Positions 24,620 through 34,206 of a stretch of 64,000 nt of DNA are shown piece after piece. The notes beneath the pieces were generated by a model. It saw only the letters and a program-made list of their open reading frames with translations, was not told the DNA's origin and ran no database searches. Numbering within the stretch: the first letter of the stretch is position 1; every line of letters starts with the position of its first letter. The position numbers and the translations under genes were made by a program. Source of the stretch: JBKBMT01 sp046295655 (GTDB taxonomy: Bacteria > Pseudomonadota > Alphaproteobacteria > Rhodobacterales > Rhodobacteraceae); NCBI GenBank assembly GCA_046295655.1, contig JBKBMT010000003.1:1-64000 (forward strand), read 5' to 3'.

Positions 24620-27453
24620 CCCTGCCGCGCCCGTTCCGCACCCTCGGCGATGGCCTGGCGCAGCTTCCTTTCAAGCGCCTCCTGCTTCGCCCTGGTGTGC
24701 AGCTTCAGCCCGAACATGTCCTTGACATAGAAGCTGTCCACCACCTGCGCGCCGTAGGTGGCGATCACGGCGCTGGCAATGTAGATGTTGTTGGCCGCCA
24801 GCGTCCGGGTCAGGTCGTAGAGCAGCCCGGGCCGGTCACGGGTGTCCACCTCGATGATCGTGTAGATGTCCGAACCCTCGTTGTCGAAGGTGATCGTGGT
24901 CGGAAAACGGAACTCGCGCTCGCGCTTCTTGACCTTGTCGCGGTCGCGCAGTGCCTCGCGCGCCACGACCTCGCCGCGCAGGGTCTTTTCGATCGTTGTC
25001 CGCAGCCGGGGCAGGCGGCTGACCTCGTAGGGATGGCCGTCGGCGTCCTGCACCCAGAAGACCGCGGTGGCATAGCCGTCCTTCGAGGTGTAGGTGCGCG
25101 CGTCCACCACGTTCGCGCCGACCAGTGCCAGCGCCCCGGCAAGGCGCGAGAACAGGCCGGGGTGATCCTCCATCACGAAGGCGGCGCGGGTGGCATCGCG
25201 GCCTTCCTCCGGGTGCAGGTCGATGCGCACCTCGCCGGGGCCGATGTCGCGCAGCAGGCGGGCAAAGACCACATGCGTCTCGGTCGGCAGGCCCTGCCAG
25301 TAGGGGCCGTAGTGCCGGTCGGTCTCGGCCTTCAGCTCGCCGCGCGACCAGTCCGGCAGCGCCGCGCGCAGGGCGCGCTTGGCCTCGTGTTCGCGCAGGC
25401 TGCGGCTGGTCGCCTCCAGCCCGTTCTCCAGCGCGTCGGCGGTGTCGCGGTAAAGGCCCCGGAGCAGCATGGCCTTCCAGTTGTTCCATGTGCCCGGCCC
25501 GACCCCGCGGATGTCGCAGACCGTCAGCACCAGCAGCAGGTCGAGCCGCCGCTTCGACCTTACCGCGCGGGCAAAGTCCCGCACTGTGCGCGGATCGGCG
25601 ATGTCGCGTTTCTGGGCGGTGTCCGACATCAGCAGATGATGGCGGACAAGCCATTCCACCGTCTCGGATTCCTCCGGGTCGAGCCCCAGCCGCGGTGCGA
25701 CGCGCCGCGCGATCTGGGCGCCGAGGACCGAATGATCCTCGGGTCGGCCCTTGCCGATATCGTGCAGCAGCAGCGCCACGTAAAGCACCCGCCGGTTCAG
25801 CCCCGCCTGGAGGATCGACGAGGCGACCGGCAGTTCCTCGACCAGTTCGCCGCGCTCGAGCTGGTCCAGCACGCTGATGCACTGGATGATGTGTTCATCC
25901 ACCGTGTAGTGGTGATAGACATTGAACTGCATCATCGCGACGATCGGCTCGAATTCGGGGATGAAGGCCGACAGCACGCCCAGCTCGTTCATTCGCCGCA
26001 AGGCGCGTTCGGGGTTGCCGTGCTTCAGCATCAGGTCGAGGAATATCCGCTGCGCCTCGGGGTCGTGACGCATGTCCTCGTCGATCAGATGCAGGTTCGC
26101 GGCCGCGAGACGCATCGCCTCGGGATGGATCAGAAGGCCGGTGCGCAACGCCTCTTCGAACAGCCGCAGAAGGTTGATCTTGTCCGCGACGAAGGCATCC
26201 GGGTTCTCGACCGAAAGCCGGCCGTGCAGCACGCGGTAGCCCGCCTTCACCTTCTTGCGGCGCCGCAGCAGCCCTTCGAGCAGCGGTGCACGCTTCACAT
26301 GCCGGGCTTCCAGCGCGGTCAGGAAGATGCGGGTCAGCTCTCCGACCCTCGTCGCGTGGCGGAAATAGTCCTGCATGAAATGCTCGACCGCGCGTCGTCC
26401 GCCGCTGTCGGAATAGCCCATCCGCGCCGCAACCTCGACCTGAAGATCGAAGGTCAGCTGGTCCATGGCCCGGCCGGTGATCAGATGCAGGTGGCATCGC
26501 ACGGCCCACAGGAACGTCTCGGCGCGGCGGAACGTGTAGTATTCGTCGGGCGCGAAAAGCCCCTCTGCCACCAGCCCCGCGGCGGTTTCGGTCCCGTGCA
26601 GGTATTTTCCGATCCAGTAGAGCGTCTGGAGGTCGCGCAGGCCGCCCTTGCCCTCCTTGACGTTGGGCTCCAGCACATAGCGCTGCCCGCCCTGGCGGCG
26701 GTGGCGTTCGGCCCTCTCGGCCAGCTTGGCCTCGATGAACTCGGGCCCGGTCGAGGCGAAGAGATCGCGCCGCAGCCTGTCCCGCAGTTCGGCCGCGAGC
26801 GGCGCGTAGCCGGCCAGGAACCGCTTCTCCAGCAGCGCGGTGCGGATCGTCACATCCTCGCGCGCCAGTCGCAGGCAGTCCCTTGTCGTGCGGCTGGCAT
26901 GGCCGACCTTCAGGCGCAGGTCCCACAGGATGTAGAGCATCGTCTCGATCACGCTCTCGGCCCAGGGCGTGATCTTCCAGGGGGTGAGGAACAGCAGATC
27001 GACATCCGAATGGGGGGCCATCTCGGCGCGGCCATAACCGCCGACGGCCAGCACCGCGATGCGCTCGCCCTCGGTCGGCGCGGGCAAGGGATGCAGAAGC
27101 TCGGTCGCGGCGCGGAACGCCGCGATCACCAGCGCGTCGATCAGGTCGCTTTGCGCGCGCACCATCTCGCGCGAGGCAAGCGGATCCCTCGCGAAGGCTG
27201 CGGCGAGTTGCGCACTGGCCTCGCGCCGCGCCGCCGACAGGAAGGCAACCGCAGCTGCCCGCCCCTCGCGGCGCTCCGCCTCCGGCCCGGCCGCGCGCAA
27301 CCGCGCCGCGATCGCGGCCACAAGGGCCGACGGATCCGGCATCTGTCCGGCCGGAATCAGCGGCCGGTCGGACCCGGTGAGCGGGGGGGTGTCGCGGGGG
27401 GTCGCCTCAGGCTCAGAAGCCTGCGCCTGGGAAGCTTCGCGGGGCAGGATCAA
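24616..27453 (-). CDS. glnD: Bifunctional PII uridylyltransferase / uridylyl-removing enzyme
   Basis: 945 residues. The nucleotidyltransferase site is AVGGYGRAEMAPHSDVDLLFL (about 136-155, metal Asp150 and Asp152), the HD domain includes LLHDIGKGRPEDHS and the paired HH in VRHHLLMSD, and two ACT domains occupy the last 200 residues. It modifies PII in response to glutamine. The start is uncertain: the frame opens with a TTG at 27453, overlapping the lipoprotein gene by 41 nt; the first ATG is at 27342 (908 residues). The TTG is kept because RPLIPAGQ before that ATG looks like the conserved N-terminal region. Upstream gene of murJ. Confidence 0.93.
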   Translation of the reverse strand: MILPREASQAQASEPEATPRDTPPLTGSDRPLIPAGQMPDPSALVAAIAARLRAAGPEAERREGRAAAVAFLSAARREASAQLAAAFARDPLASREMVRAQSDLIDALVIAAFRAATELLHPLPAPTEGERIAVLAVGGYGRAEMAPHSDVDLLFLTPWKITPWAESVIETMLYILWDLRLKVGHASRTTRDCLRLAREDVTIRTALLEKRFLAGYAPLAAELRDRLRRDLFASTGPEFIEAKLAERAERHRRQGGQRYVLEPNVKEGKGGLRDLQTLYWIGKYLHGTETAAGLVAEGLFAPDEYYTFRRAETFLWAVRCHLHLITGRAMDQLTFDLQVEVAARMGYSDSGGRRAVEHFMQDYFRHATRVGELTRIFLTALEARHVKRAPLLEGLLRRRKKVKAGYRVLHGRLSVENPDAFVADKINLLRLFEEALRTGLLIHPEAMRLAAANLHLIDEDMRHDPEAQRIFLDLMLKHGNPERALRRMNELGVLSAFIPEFEPIVAMMQFNVYHHYTVDEHIIQCISVLDQLERGELVEELPVASSILQAGLNRRVLYVALLLHDIGKGRPEDHSVLGAQIARRVAPRLGLDPEESETVEWLVRHHLLMSDTAQKRDIADPRTVRDFARAVRSKRRLDLLLVLTVCDIRGVGPGTWNNWKAMLLRGLYRDTADALENGLEATSRSLREHEAKRALRAALPDWSRGELKAETDRHYGPYWQGLPTETHVVFARLLRDIGPGEVRIDLHPEEGRDATRAAFVMEDHPGLFSRLAGALALVGANVVDARTYTSKDGYATAVFWVQDADGHPYEVSRLPRLRTTIEKTLRGEVVAREALRDRDKVKKREREFRFPTTITFDNEGSDIYTIIEVDTRDRPGLLYDLTRTLAANNIYIASAVIATYGAQVVDSFYVKDMFGLKLHTRAKQEALERKLRQAIAEGAERARQG

Positions 27454-28588
27454 TCACGACCACCTGATTGTTGCGGACCTCGGCCACCGCCAGCGCCCGT
27501 TCGTTGCTGCCGTCGCTCCGCAGGCGGAACACGCCCGACACGCCGACAAAGCCCGACGGCTGGGTCAGTGCGGCACGGCTCAGCGCGTCGGACCTGCCCG
27601 ACCGGACCAGTGCGCCGATCGCAGCGATACCGTCATAGGCAAGTCCGGCGATCGGATGCGGCGGCTCTCCGAAGGCACTGATGTAGCGGCCCTGGAACTG
27701 GTCGAAGAGGGCCGGATCGGGCAGCGCGAACCAGCCGCCCTGAACTCCGGGCAGCGACAGCGTGGCCTGCGGGACGTCCCAGCGGGTGAGGCCCAGATAG
27801 CGCGCCGTCGCCGGCGTCAGCCCGTTGTCGCGCAGCATCTGGGTCAGCAGCGGAAGAGCGCCGGCCGTGTCCGCAGTGAGGAACAGCGCGTCCGCCCCGG
27901 CCCCGCGCGCCTGGGCGACGATCGAGGGCACGGCCTGCACGATGCCGGCCTGCGAGAATTCGTAGCTGGCGGTCCCCGCGAGCGTCGAGCCGGCCGATGC
28001 CACCGCCCGCGCAACGGCCGCCCGCCCGATCTCGCCCGCCTGGGTGCGGTCGTGCACGATCATCACCCGCCGCTGCCCCTGACGAGCGGCGTAACGCACG
28101 AGCCGGTTCGCGGTATTCTCGAAGGTGTTGCCCAGGACAAAGACATTCCCGCCCGCAATGTCGGTATTGTTCGAGAAACTCAGCACGTTGATTCCCGCCG
28201 GGGCGACCGCGACACCCGCGGCATTGGCCTCCTGCGCAAAGACCGGGCCGAGGATGATCTGCGCGCCTTCCGCGACCGCACGCTGGGCCGCTGTTCCGGC
28301 CTGGGCCGCGGATCCGCCCGTCTGATAGACCCGCAGGTCGATGCGGACGCCCGACAGATCGGAGATCGCAAGCCGCGCCGCGTTTTCCAGCGACCGCGCA
28401 AGCAGCGCATCGCTGGCCTGGCCGGATCCGGCCGGCACCAGCAGCGCCACCGGCACCGGGGCCGAGGTGTCGATCGACGGACCGCCGCCCGGCCCGGCGA
28501 CAGGATCGCAGGCGGCGAGGCCGAGGAAGGCCGCAACGGCGGCAAGGCGGATCACCGGGTTGCGGGTGCGGCTCAGAAAGGCGAACAT
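27413..28588 (-). CDS. Penicillin-binding protein activator, LpoA/LppC-like lipoprotein
   Basis: 391 residues with a lipoprotein signal peptide ending in lipobox LGLAAC (Cys at about 27). The rest is a periplasmic-binding-protein (type 1) fold: VALLVPAGSGQASDALLARSLENAA, GPVFAQEANAAG, VLSFSNNTDIAGGNVFVLG and YDGIAAIGALV. Homologues regulate peptidoglycan synthases in gammaproteobacteria; in alphaproteobacteria the role is less clear. Its end overlaps the first codons of glnD, and it is divergent from rsmI with 83 bp between starts. Confidence 0.87.
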   Translation of the reverse strand: MFAFLSRTRNPVIRLAAVAAFLGLAACDPVAGPGGGPSIDTSAPVPVALLVPAGSGQASDALLARSLENAARLAISDLSGVRIDLRVYQTGGSAAQAGTAAQRAVAEGAQIILGPVFAQEANAAGVAVAPAGINVLSFSNNTDIAGGNVFVLGNTFENTANRLVRYAARQGQRRVMIVHDRTQAGEIGRAAVARAVASAGSTLAGTASYEFSQAGIVQAVPSIVAQARGAGADALFLTADTAGALPLLTQMLRDNGLTPATARYLGLTRWDVPQATLSLPGVQGGWFALPDPALFDQFQGRYISAFGEPPHPIAGLAYDGIAAIGALVRSGRSDALSRAALTQPSGFVGVSGVFRLRSDGSNERALAVAEVRNNQVVVIDPAPRSFPGAGF

Positions 28589-28671
28589 CGTTACGAACTC
28601 CCGGTTGGTCCTCGCGTCCGGCGACCGTAAGGTGATCGGGGCGCAAAGTAAACGGATGGCTGCCGGACGGG

Positions 28672-29568
28672 ATGGAGACAGGCAGGCTTTTGCAGGGTCG
28701 GCATGGCGCGCCCGAGGTTGCGCCCGGGCTGCACCTGGTCGCGACCCCGATCGGATCGGCGCGCGATATCACGCTTCGTGCGCTCGACGTTCTTGCCGGC
28801 GCCGAGGTGCTGGCGGCAGAGGACACCCGGACCCTGCGCCGGCTGTTGGAAATACATGGCGTCGCGCTGAACGGCCGGCCGCTGCATGCCTACCACGACC
28901 ACAACGGCGCCGCGGTCCGCCCGCGGCTTCTGCGGGCGCTGGCCGAGGGCCGGTCGGTCGCCTACGCGCCGGAGGCGGGAACGCCGCTGGTCGCCGACCC
29001 CGGATTTGCGCTGGCGCGGGCCGCGATTGCGGCGGGCCATCCGGTGCATGCCGTGCCGGGGGCCTCTGCCGTGCTTGCGGCGCTCTGCGTGTCGGGTCTG
29101 CCAAGCGACCGGTTCCTGTTCGCGGGGTTCCCGCCCCCGACCGGCGCCGCACGCAGCAGCTGGCTGGCCGAACTTGCGGGGGTGCCGGCGACGCTGATCC
29201 TGTACGAATCGCCCAGACGCGTTGGGAAACTGTTAGGGGACATGGTGCTAGCCTTCGGTGCATCGCGGCGTATCGCGCTGTGTCGCGAACTGACGAAGCT
29301 GCACGAGGAGGTCATGCGCGGAACCATCGGCGACATCGCTTCGACGCTGGCCGGTCGCGACCTGCGCGGCGAAGTCGTTCTTGTGGTGGACCGGGCGGCG
29401 CCCGAGGTGTCCGATCCGGCCGACGTCGACCAGGCGTTGCGCAAGGCGCTGGGCGGCGGGCCTGTCAAGGCGGTGGCGGCCGAGGTGGCGGCACGCTTCG
29501 GCCTGTCCCGGCGCGAGGTCTATCAGCGTGCGCTTCAGATCCTCGCCGACGGCACGGACGGGTCGTGA
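28672..29568 (+). CDS. rsmI: 16S rRNA (cytidine(1402)-2'-O)-methyltransferase
   Basis: 298 residues of the SAM-dependent tetrapyrrole-methylase fold. LHLVATPIGSARDITLRAL, AAEDTRTLRRLL and VPGASAVLAAL are family motifs. The usual SDAGTP motif reads PEAGTPLVADPG. It methylates the ribose of C1402 in 16S rRNA. The stop TGA overlaps the GTG start of yraN (GTGA), so the pair is translationally coupled, a common arrangement in this class. Confidence 0.94.
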   Translation: METGRLLQGRHGAPEVAPGLHLVATPIGSARDITLRALDVLAGAEVLAAEDTRTLRRLLEIHGVALNGRPLHAYHDHNGAAVRPRLLRALAEGRSVAYAPEAGTPLVADPGFALARAAIAAGHPVHAVPGASAVLAALCVSGLPSDRFLFAGFPPPTGAARSSWLAELAGVPATLILYESPRRVGKLLGDMVLAFGASRRIALCRELTKLHEEVMRGTIGDIASTLAGRDLRGEVVLVVDRAAPEVSDPADVDQALRKALGGGPVKAVAAEVAARFGLSRREVYQRALQILADGTDGS

Positions 29569-29945
29569 CAACGGCCGGATCCCGTCGGCGCGCAGTCGGC
29601 CTGACGGCGCATCTGTCCGGCCTCTCGGCCGAGGATCAGGTGATCCGCCGGTACGTCGACTGCGGCTGCACCGTGCTGGCGCGGCGTTGGCGCGGCGCCG
29701 CCGGTGAAATCGACGCGATCCTGCGCGACGAGACCGGGTTGATCTTTGTCGAGGTCAAGCGGGCGCGGACGCACGCCGCCGCAGCCGAACGACTGTCCCC
29801 GCGACAGACCGTGCGGCTGCTGCGCGCGGCCGAGGAGTTCCTCGGTACGCAGCCGCAGGGGCTTCTGACCGCGATGAGGCTGGATCTGGCGCTTGTCGAC
29901 CAGCGGGGCCGGATCGAGATCTGCGCGATTGCGGTGTCCGGCTGA
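29565..29945 (+). CDS. YraN family (UPF0102) endonuclease-like protein
   Basis: 126 residues with a GTG start overlapping the rsmI stop. The core is the PD-(D/E)XK-type pattern of UPF0102: AEDQVIRRYVDCGCTVLARRWRG, then GEIDAILRDETGLIFVEVKRA, and SPRQTVRLLRAA. Its role is unknown, although a Holliday-junction-resolvase-like fold is established for the family. No ATG is available in the first 50 codons, supporting the GTG. Confidence 0.88.
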   Translation: MTTAGSRRRAVGLTAHLSGLSAEDQVIRRYVDCGCTVLARRWRGAAGEIDAILRDETGLIFVEVKRARTHAAAAERLSPRQTVRLLRAAEEFLGTQPQGLLTAMRLDLALVDQRGRIEICAIAVSG

Positions 29946-30010
29946 CCGGCGGCAATTGCATCGGCGCCGCCGGCGGGGCATTCAGGGCACAGGTCGTCGC
30001 GGGGGACAGC

Positions 30011-30949
30011 ATGAAGGTTGCACTGCAGATGGATCCGATCGGCGCGGTGAACATCGACGCCGACAGCACCTTCCGCATCGGGATCGAGGCGCAGGTGCGC
30101 GGGCACGAGTTGTTCTATTACACGCCGGACCGGCTGGCCTTCCGGGAAGGAAGGGTGATCGCCCGCGGCTGGCCGGTGGAGCTGCGGCGCGAACGCGGCA
30201 ACCACGTCGCCATGGGCGCCGAGACCGAAGTCGATCTGGGCGACTACGATGTGGTCTGGCTGCGGCAGGATCCGCCGTTCGACATGGGCTACATCACGAC
30301 CACCCATATCCTCGAACTGATCCACCCCGCGACGCTGGTGGTCAACGACCCGTTCTGGGTGCGCAACTCGCCCGAGAAGCTCCTGGTGCTGCGGTTCCCG
30401 GAGCTGACGCCGCCCACGGCCATCGCCCGCGATCTGCAGACGATCCGCGACTTCAAGCAGCGACACGGCGACATCATCCTGAAGCCGCTTTACGGCAATG
30501 GCGGCGCCGGCGTCTTCCGGCTCGACCCGAACGACCGCAACCTGTCGGCGTTGCACGAGCTTTTCACCTCGATGAGCCGCGAGCCCATGATCGTGCAGCG
30601 GTTCCTCCCCGAGGTCGCCGCAGGCGACAAGCGGGTGATCCTGGTCGATGGCGAGCCGGTAGGCGCGATCAACCGGGTCCCGCAGGCCGGCGAAACCCGA
30701 TCGAACATGCATGTCGGCGGGCGTCCCGAGCCGGTGGGCCTGACCGACCGCGATCGCGAGATCTGCGCCCGCATCGGCCCGATCCTGCGCGAGAAGGGCC
30801 AGATCTTTGTCGGCATCGACGTGATCGGCGACTGGCTGACCGAGATCAATGTCACCTCGCCGACCGGCATCCAGGAACTCGAACGGTTCGACGGCACGAA
30901 TGCCGCCGCGCTGATCTGGGAGGCGGTCGAGCGTAAGCGGGCGTCCTAG
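30011..30949 (+). CDS. gshB: Glutathione synthase
   Basis: 312 residues, ATP-grasp fold: MKVALQMDPIGAVNIDADSTF at the start, then DVVWLRQDPPFDMGYITTTH, GDIILKPLYGNGGAGVFRL and IFVGIDVIGDWLTEINVTSP. It joins glycine to gamma-glutamylcysteine in the last step of glutathione synthesis. Its TAG stop overlaps the convergent moaE stop by 4 bp. rsmI, yraN and gshB may form one operon, with gaps of -4 and 65 bp. Confidence 0.97.
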   Translation: MKVALQMDPIGAVNIDADSTFRIGIEAQVRGHELFYYTPDRLAFREGRVIARGWPVELRRERGNHVAMGAETEVDLGDYDVVWLRQDPPFDMGYITTTHILELIHPATLVVNDPFWVRNSPEKLLVLRFPELTPPTAIARDLQTIRDFKQRHGDIILKPLYGNGGAGVFRLDPNDRNLSALHELFTSMSREPMIVQRFLPEVAAGDKRVILVDGEPVGAINRVPQAGETRSNMHVGGRPEPVGLTDRDREICARIGPILREKGQIFVGIDVIGDWLTEINVTSPTGIQELERFDGTNAAALIWEAVERKRAS

Positions 30950-31398
30950 CGTTTTCCCCAGCGGCCCAGTGCCGCCTCGTCCTCGTCGCGCGCGGCAACC
31001 CAGGCGGCGGTGCCGGACCGGACGTGTTCCTTCTTCCAGAACGGGGCGCGGGACTTGAGATAATCCATCAGGAACTCTGCTGCGGCGAAGGCATCCGCCC
31101 GGTGCGGGGCGGCGGTGGCAACCATCATGATCGCCTCGCCCGGCCGCAGCCGGCCATGGCGGTGGATCACCATCGCATCCGAAAGCCCCCACCGCGCCAC
31201 GGCCTCGGCCCGGATCGCCTCGATCGCCCGCTCGGTCATGCCCGGATAATGCTCGATCTCCATCGCGGCCAGTCCCTCGGCAAGGTCGCGCACCACGCCG
31301 GTAAAGGTGACGATCGCGCCGGCCCCCGAGACGCCGCTTGCGAACCCCTCGGCCTCGGCCCCGAATGCGAAGGGCTCCTGCTGAACGCGGACCCGCAT
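30946..31398 (-). CDS. moaE: Molybdopterin synthase catalytic subunit
   Basis: 150 residues. GAIVTFTGVVRDLAEG, a central IHRHGRLRPGEAIMMVATAAPHR block and the catalytic lysine region RAPFWKKEHVRSG are conserved. With MoaD it converts cyclic pyranopterin to molybdopterin. It follows moaD with a 3-bp gap and belongs to the pgsA-moaD-moaE unit downstream of uvrC. Confidence 0.96.
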   Translation of the reverse strand: MRVRVQQEPFAFGAEAEGFASGVSGAGAIVTFTGVVRDLAEGLAAMEIEHYPGMTERAIEAIRAEAVARWGLSDAMVIHRHGRLRPGEAIMMVATAAPHRADAFAAAEFLMDYLKSRAPFWKKEHVRSGTAAWVAARDEDEAALGRWGKR

Positions 31399-31401
31399 CC
31401 T

Positions 31402-31650
31402 TCAGCCCCCCGTCATCGGCGGAAAGAAGGCCACCTCCCGCACGCCGGCCAGCGGCGCATCGAAATCCGCGAGTTCCTGATCGAGTGCCACGCGCAGGGC
31501 CGAGGTGTCGGCGAAGGCCGCGGCATATCGTTCCTCGCGGGCCGAAAGCTCGGCCACAAGCGCGGCGACCGTCGGTGCCGCCGTGTCGATCCGCTCGCGC
31601 GGGATGCCGATCCGTTCCCGCACCCAGGCAAAATACAGCACGTCGATCAT
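31402..31650 (-). CDS. moaD: Molybdopterin synthase sulfur carrier subunit
   Basis: 82 residues of the ubiquitin-like fold, ending in the required di-glycine (FFPPMTGG). It carries sulfur as a thiocarboxylate for MoaE. Its start overlaps the pgsA stop by 4 nt (ATGA). Intact moaD and moaE imply that the cell makes molybdenum cofactor, despite the broken modA/modC relic at 3912-4880. Confidence 0.95.
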   Translation of the reverse strand: MIDVLYFAWVRERIGIPRERIDTAAPTVAALVAELSAREERYAAAFADTSALRVALDQELADFDAPLAGVREVAFFPPMTGG

Positions 31651-32273
31651 CGTCTATCGTCCCTGAGCAGCGGCAGCGACTTGCGGAAGTAGTCCCAGCC
31701 GGTGACTGCCGTAAGCAACGCCGCGACCCAGATCAATGCAAGCCCGGCCCATGTCGCGATTGCCGCCCAGGACACGCCGGGCGGCACCTCGCCCTCGCCG
31801 GCAATCGGCGGGCGCCCTGCTTCGATATAGGCAAGACCGGTGCCGAGGAACAGCACCCCGATCGCGACCATTTGTGCCGTGGTCTTCCATTTCGCCAGCC
31901 CCGTGACCTTCAGAACATGCGCCCGGTCGCCGAGGTATTCCCGCAGGCCGGAGACGAAGACCTCGCGGAACAGGATCAGCGTCGCAGGCAGGATCAGCCA
32001 GGGGTTCATGCCCGAATAGCCGGTGATCACCATGATCGCGATCACCACCATTGCCTTGTCGGCGATCGGGTCGAGCATGGCGCCGATCCGGCTTTCCTGT
32101 TTCCACAGCCGCGCCAGGTAGCCGTCGAACCAGTCGGTGATCGCCGCCCCGATGAACAGCGCCAGCGCGAACCAGTCGGCCCAGGGCCGGTTGAAGTAGA
32201 GGAACATCACGGGGACGCCGGCCGCGGCCAGCAGGCGCAGGGTGGTCAGGATGTTCGGCAGGGTCCAGCGCAT
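31647..32273 (-). CDS. pgsA: CDP-diacylglycerol-glycerol-3-phosphate 3-phosphatidyltransferase
   Basis: 208 residues with about five membrane helices. The CDP-alcohol phosphotransferase motif DGx2ARx8Gx3Dx3D is fully present (DGYLARLWKQESRIGAMLDP and IADK). It starts phosphatidylglycerol synthesis. It lies downstream of uvrC (46-bp gap) and overlaps moaD, an order conserved in many Rhodobacterales. Confidence 0.95.
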   Translation of the reverse strand: MRWTLPNILTTLRLLAAAGVPVMFLYFNRPWADWFALALFIGAAITDWFDGYLARLWKQESRIGAMLDPIADKAMVVIAIMVITGYSGMNPWLILPATLILFREVFVSGLREYLGDRAHVLKVTGLAKWKTTAQMVAIGVLFLGTGLAYIEAGRPPIAGEGEVPPGVSWAAIATWAGLALIWVAALLTAVTGWDYFRKSLPLLRDDRR

Positions 32274-32319
32274 AGCCTTGGTCGTATCCGAAGCGCGGGG
32301 GTTCGGAAAGGGCAGACGA

Positions 32320-34206
32320 TCAGCCGCGCTGGTTGAAGAAGTCGTGGATGGTCTGGGCCATCGCGGCCGAGATTCCGGGCGCGGCCTTCAGGTCGTCCAG
32401 TCCTGCCCGTGCCACCGCCTTTGCCGAACCGAAATGGGCCAGCAGCGCCCGCTTCCGTGCAGCGCCGACGCCGGGAATGTCCTCCAGCGGCGTTGCCGAG
32501 ACCGCCTTTGCGCGCCGGGCGCGATGGGCGCCGATAGCCCAGCGATGCGCCTCGTCGCGCAGGCGCTGGACGAAATAGAGCACCGGATGATTGCGCGGCA
32601 GCGCCCGGGGCGCCTGACCGGGGCGGTGGAATTCCTCCTTGCCGGCGTCGCGGTCGATCCCCTTGGCGACGCCGATCAGCGGCACGTCGTCGATTCCAAG
32701 CCCGGCCAGAACCTCGGCCGCTGCCGCGACCTGCCCGGCGCCGCCGTCGATCAGCAGAAGATCGGGCCAGCCGGGGCCTTCGCGGTCGGGGTCGTCGCGC
32801 AGCAACCGCTCGAAACGCCGGGTCAGGACCTCGCGCATCATCGCCAGATCATCGCCCGGCGCGATCCTGCTGCCGCGGATGTTGAACTTCCTGTATTCGC
32901 CCTTCATGAAACCGTCGGGTCCGGCCACGATCATGCCGCCGACCGGATCGCTGCCCATCATGTGGCTGTTGTCATAGACCTCGATCCGGCGCGGTGCCGT
33001 CTCGAGCCCGAAAGCCTCGGACAGCCCGTCCAGAAGCCGGGCCTGGGCGGTGTTCTCGGCCAGCCTGCGGCCAAGGCTTTCGCGCGCGTTGCGGAGCGCG
33101 TTCTCGACCAGCGCGGCCTTCTCGCCCCGCTGCGGCACGGCAAGTTCGACCTTGCGGCCCGCGCGCTGGGACAGGAGGGCGCCCAGAAGGTCTGGATCCT
33201 CGACCTGATGCGACAGCAGGATCAGCCGCGGCGGTTCGCGATCGTCGTAGAACTGGGCGAGAAACGCCTGCAGGATCTCGGGCTCCTCGGCGCCGGCCCC
33301 GGTTCGGGGATAGAAGTCGCGGTTGCCCCAGCTCTGGTTGGCCCGGATGAAGAAGACCTGCACGCAGGCCTGACCGCCCTCCAGATGCACGGCGACGACA
33401 TCGGCCTCGGTTACCCCGCGCGGGTTGATCCCCTGGGTCGCCTGCACGGCGGTCAGCGCCCGGATCCGGTCGCGCAGCGCCGCGGCCCGCTCGAATTCCA
33501 TCGCGTCGGATGCAGCCTGCATCTGTGCGGCGAGCGTCTCCTGCACCGCGGTGGTGCGGCCCTCCAGAAACCGCCGTGCATCGGCGACCAGGCCGGCATA
33601 GTCCGCTTCGGACACGAGGCCGACGCAGGGCCCGGCGCAGCGCCGGATCTGGTAGAGCAGGCAGGGTCGCGTCCGGCTGTCGAATACCGTGTCCGAACAG
33701 GTGCGCAGCAGAAACACCTTCTGCAACTGGTTCAGCGTCCGGTTGACTGCCCCCGCGCTGGCGAACGGGCCGTAGTAGTGGCCATTGCGGGCCCGGCGGC
33801 CACGATGCTTCAGGATCTGCGGAAACGGATGATCGGCGGCGACCAGTATGTTGGGAAACGACTTGTCGTCGCGCAGCAGCACATTGTAGCGCGGCTTCAG
33901 CTGCTTGATGAGGTTCTGTTCCAGCAGCAGCGCCTCGGTTTCGGTGCGCGTGGTCAGGAACATCATCGACGCGGTTTCGCGGATCATCCGGCCGATCCGC
34001 GCCGAATGCCCCGAGGGACGGGCGTAGTTGGACACCCGCGCCCGCAGGTTGCGGGCCTTGCCGACATAGAGCACCTCGCCCCGGGCATCGAGCATTCGAT
34101 AGACGCCGGGCGAGCTGTCGATGGTCCGCAGCAGGCTCGCGATCAGTGCGTGGCCCGTCGGGGGTTTGGCGAGCGAACCGGGATCGGGTGGTGCTTCGTC
34201 GGACAT
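32320..34206 (-). CDS. uvrC: Excinuclease ABC subunit C
   Basis: 628 residues. The GIY-YIG endonuclease domain is at the N-terminus (PGVYRMLDARGEVLYVGKA), a UVR motif region is in the middle, an RNase H-like endonuclease domain begins at EVYDNSHMMGSDPVGGMIV, and a helix-hairpin-helix pair closes the protein (IPGVGAARKRALLAHFGS). It makes both incisions in nucleotide excision repair. The ATG at 34206 is preferred to a longer open frame whose first 49 residues have no family similarity. Confidence 0.96.
   Translation of the reverse strand: MSDEAPPDPGSLAKPPTGHALIASLLRTIDSSPGVYRMLDARGEVLYVGKARNLRARVSNYARPSGHSARIGRMIRETASMMFLTTRTETEALLLEQNLIKQLKPRYNVLLRDDKSFPNILVAADHPFPQILKHRGRRARNGHYYGPFASAGAVNRTLNQLQKVFLLRTCSDTVFDSRTRPCLLYQIRRCAGPCVGLVSEADYAGLVADARRFLEGRTTAVQETLAAQMQAASDAMEFERAAALRDRIRALTAVQATQGINPRGVTEADVVAVHLEGGQACVQVFFIRANQSWGNRDFYPRTGAGAEEPEILQAFLAQFYDDREPPRLILLSHQVEDPDLLGALLSQRAGRKVELAVPQRGEKAALVENALRNARESLGRRLAENTAQARLLDGLSEAFGLETAPRRIEVYDNSHMMGSDPVGGMIVAGPDGFMKGEYRKFNIRGSRIAPGDDLAMMREVLTRRFERLLRDDPDREGPGWPDLLLIDGGAGQVAAAAEVLAGLGIDDVPLIGVAKGIDRDAGKEEFHRPGQAPRALPRNHPVLYFVQRLRDEAHRWAIGAHRARRAKAVSATPLEDIPGVGAARKRALLAHFGSAKAVARAGLDDLKAAPGISAAMAQTIHDFFNQRG

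Noticed and set aside
24697..27681. Open frame of about 990 codons opposite glnD
   Set aside because: GC-rich antisense reading of a well conserved gene; the product shows no recognisable domain.
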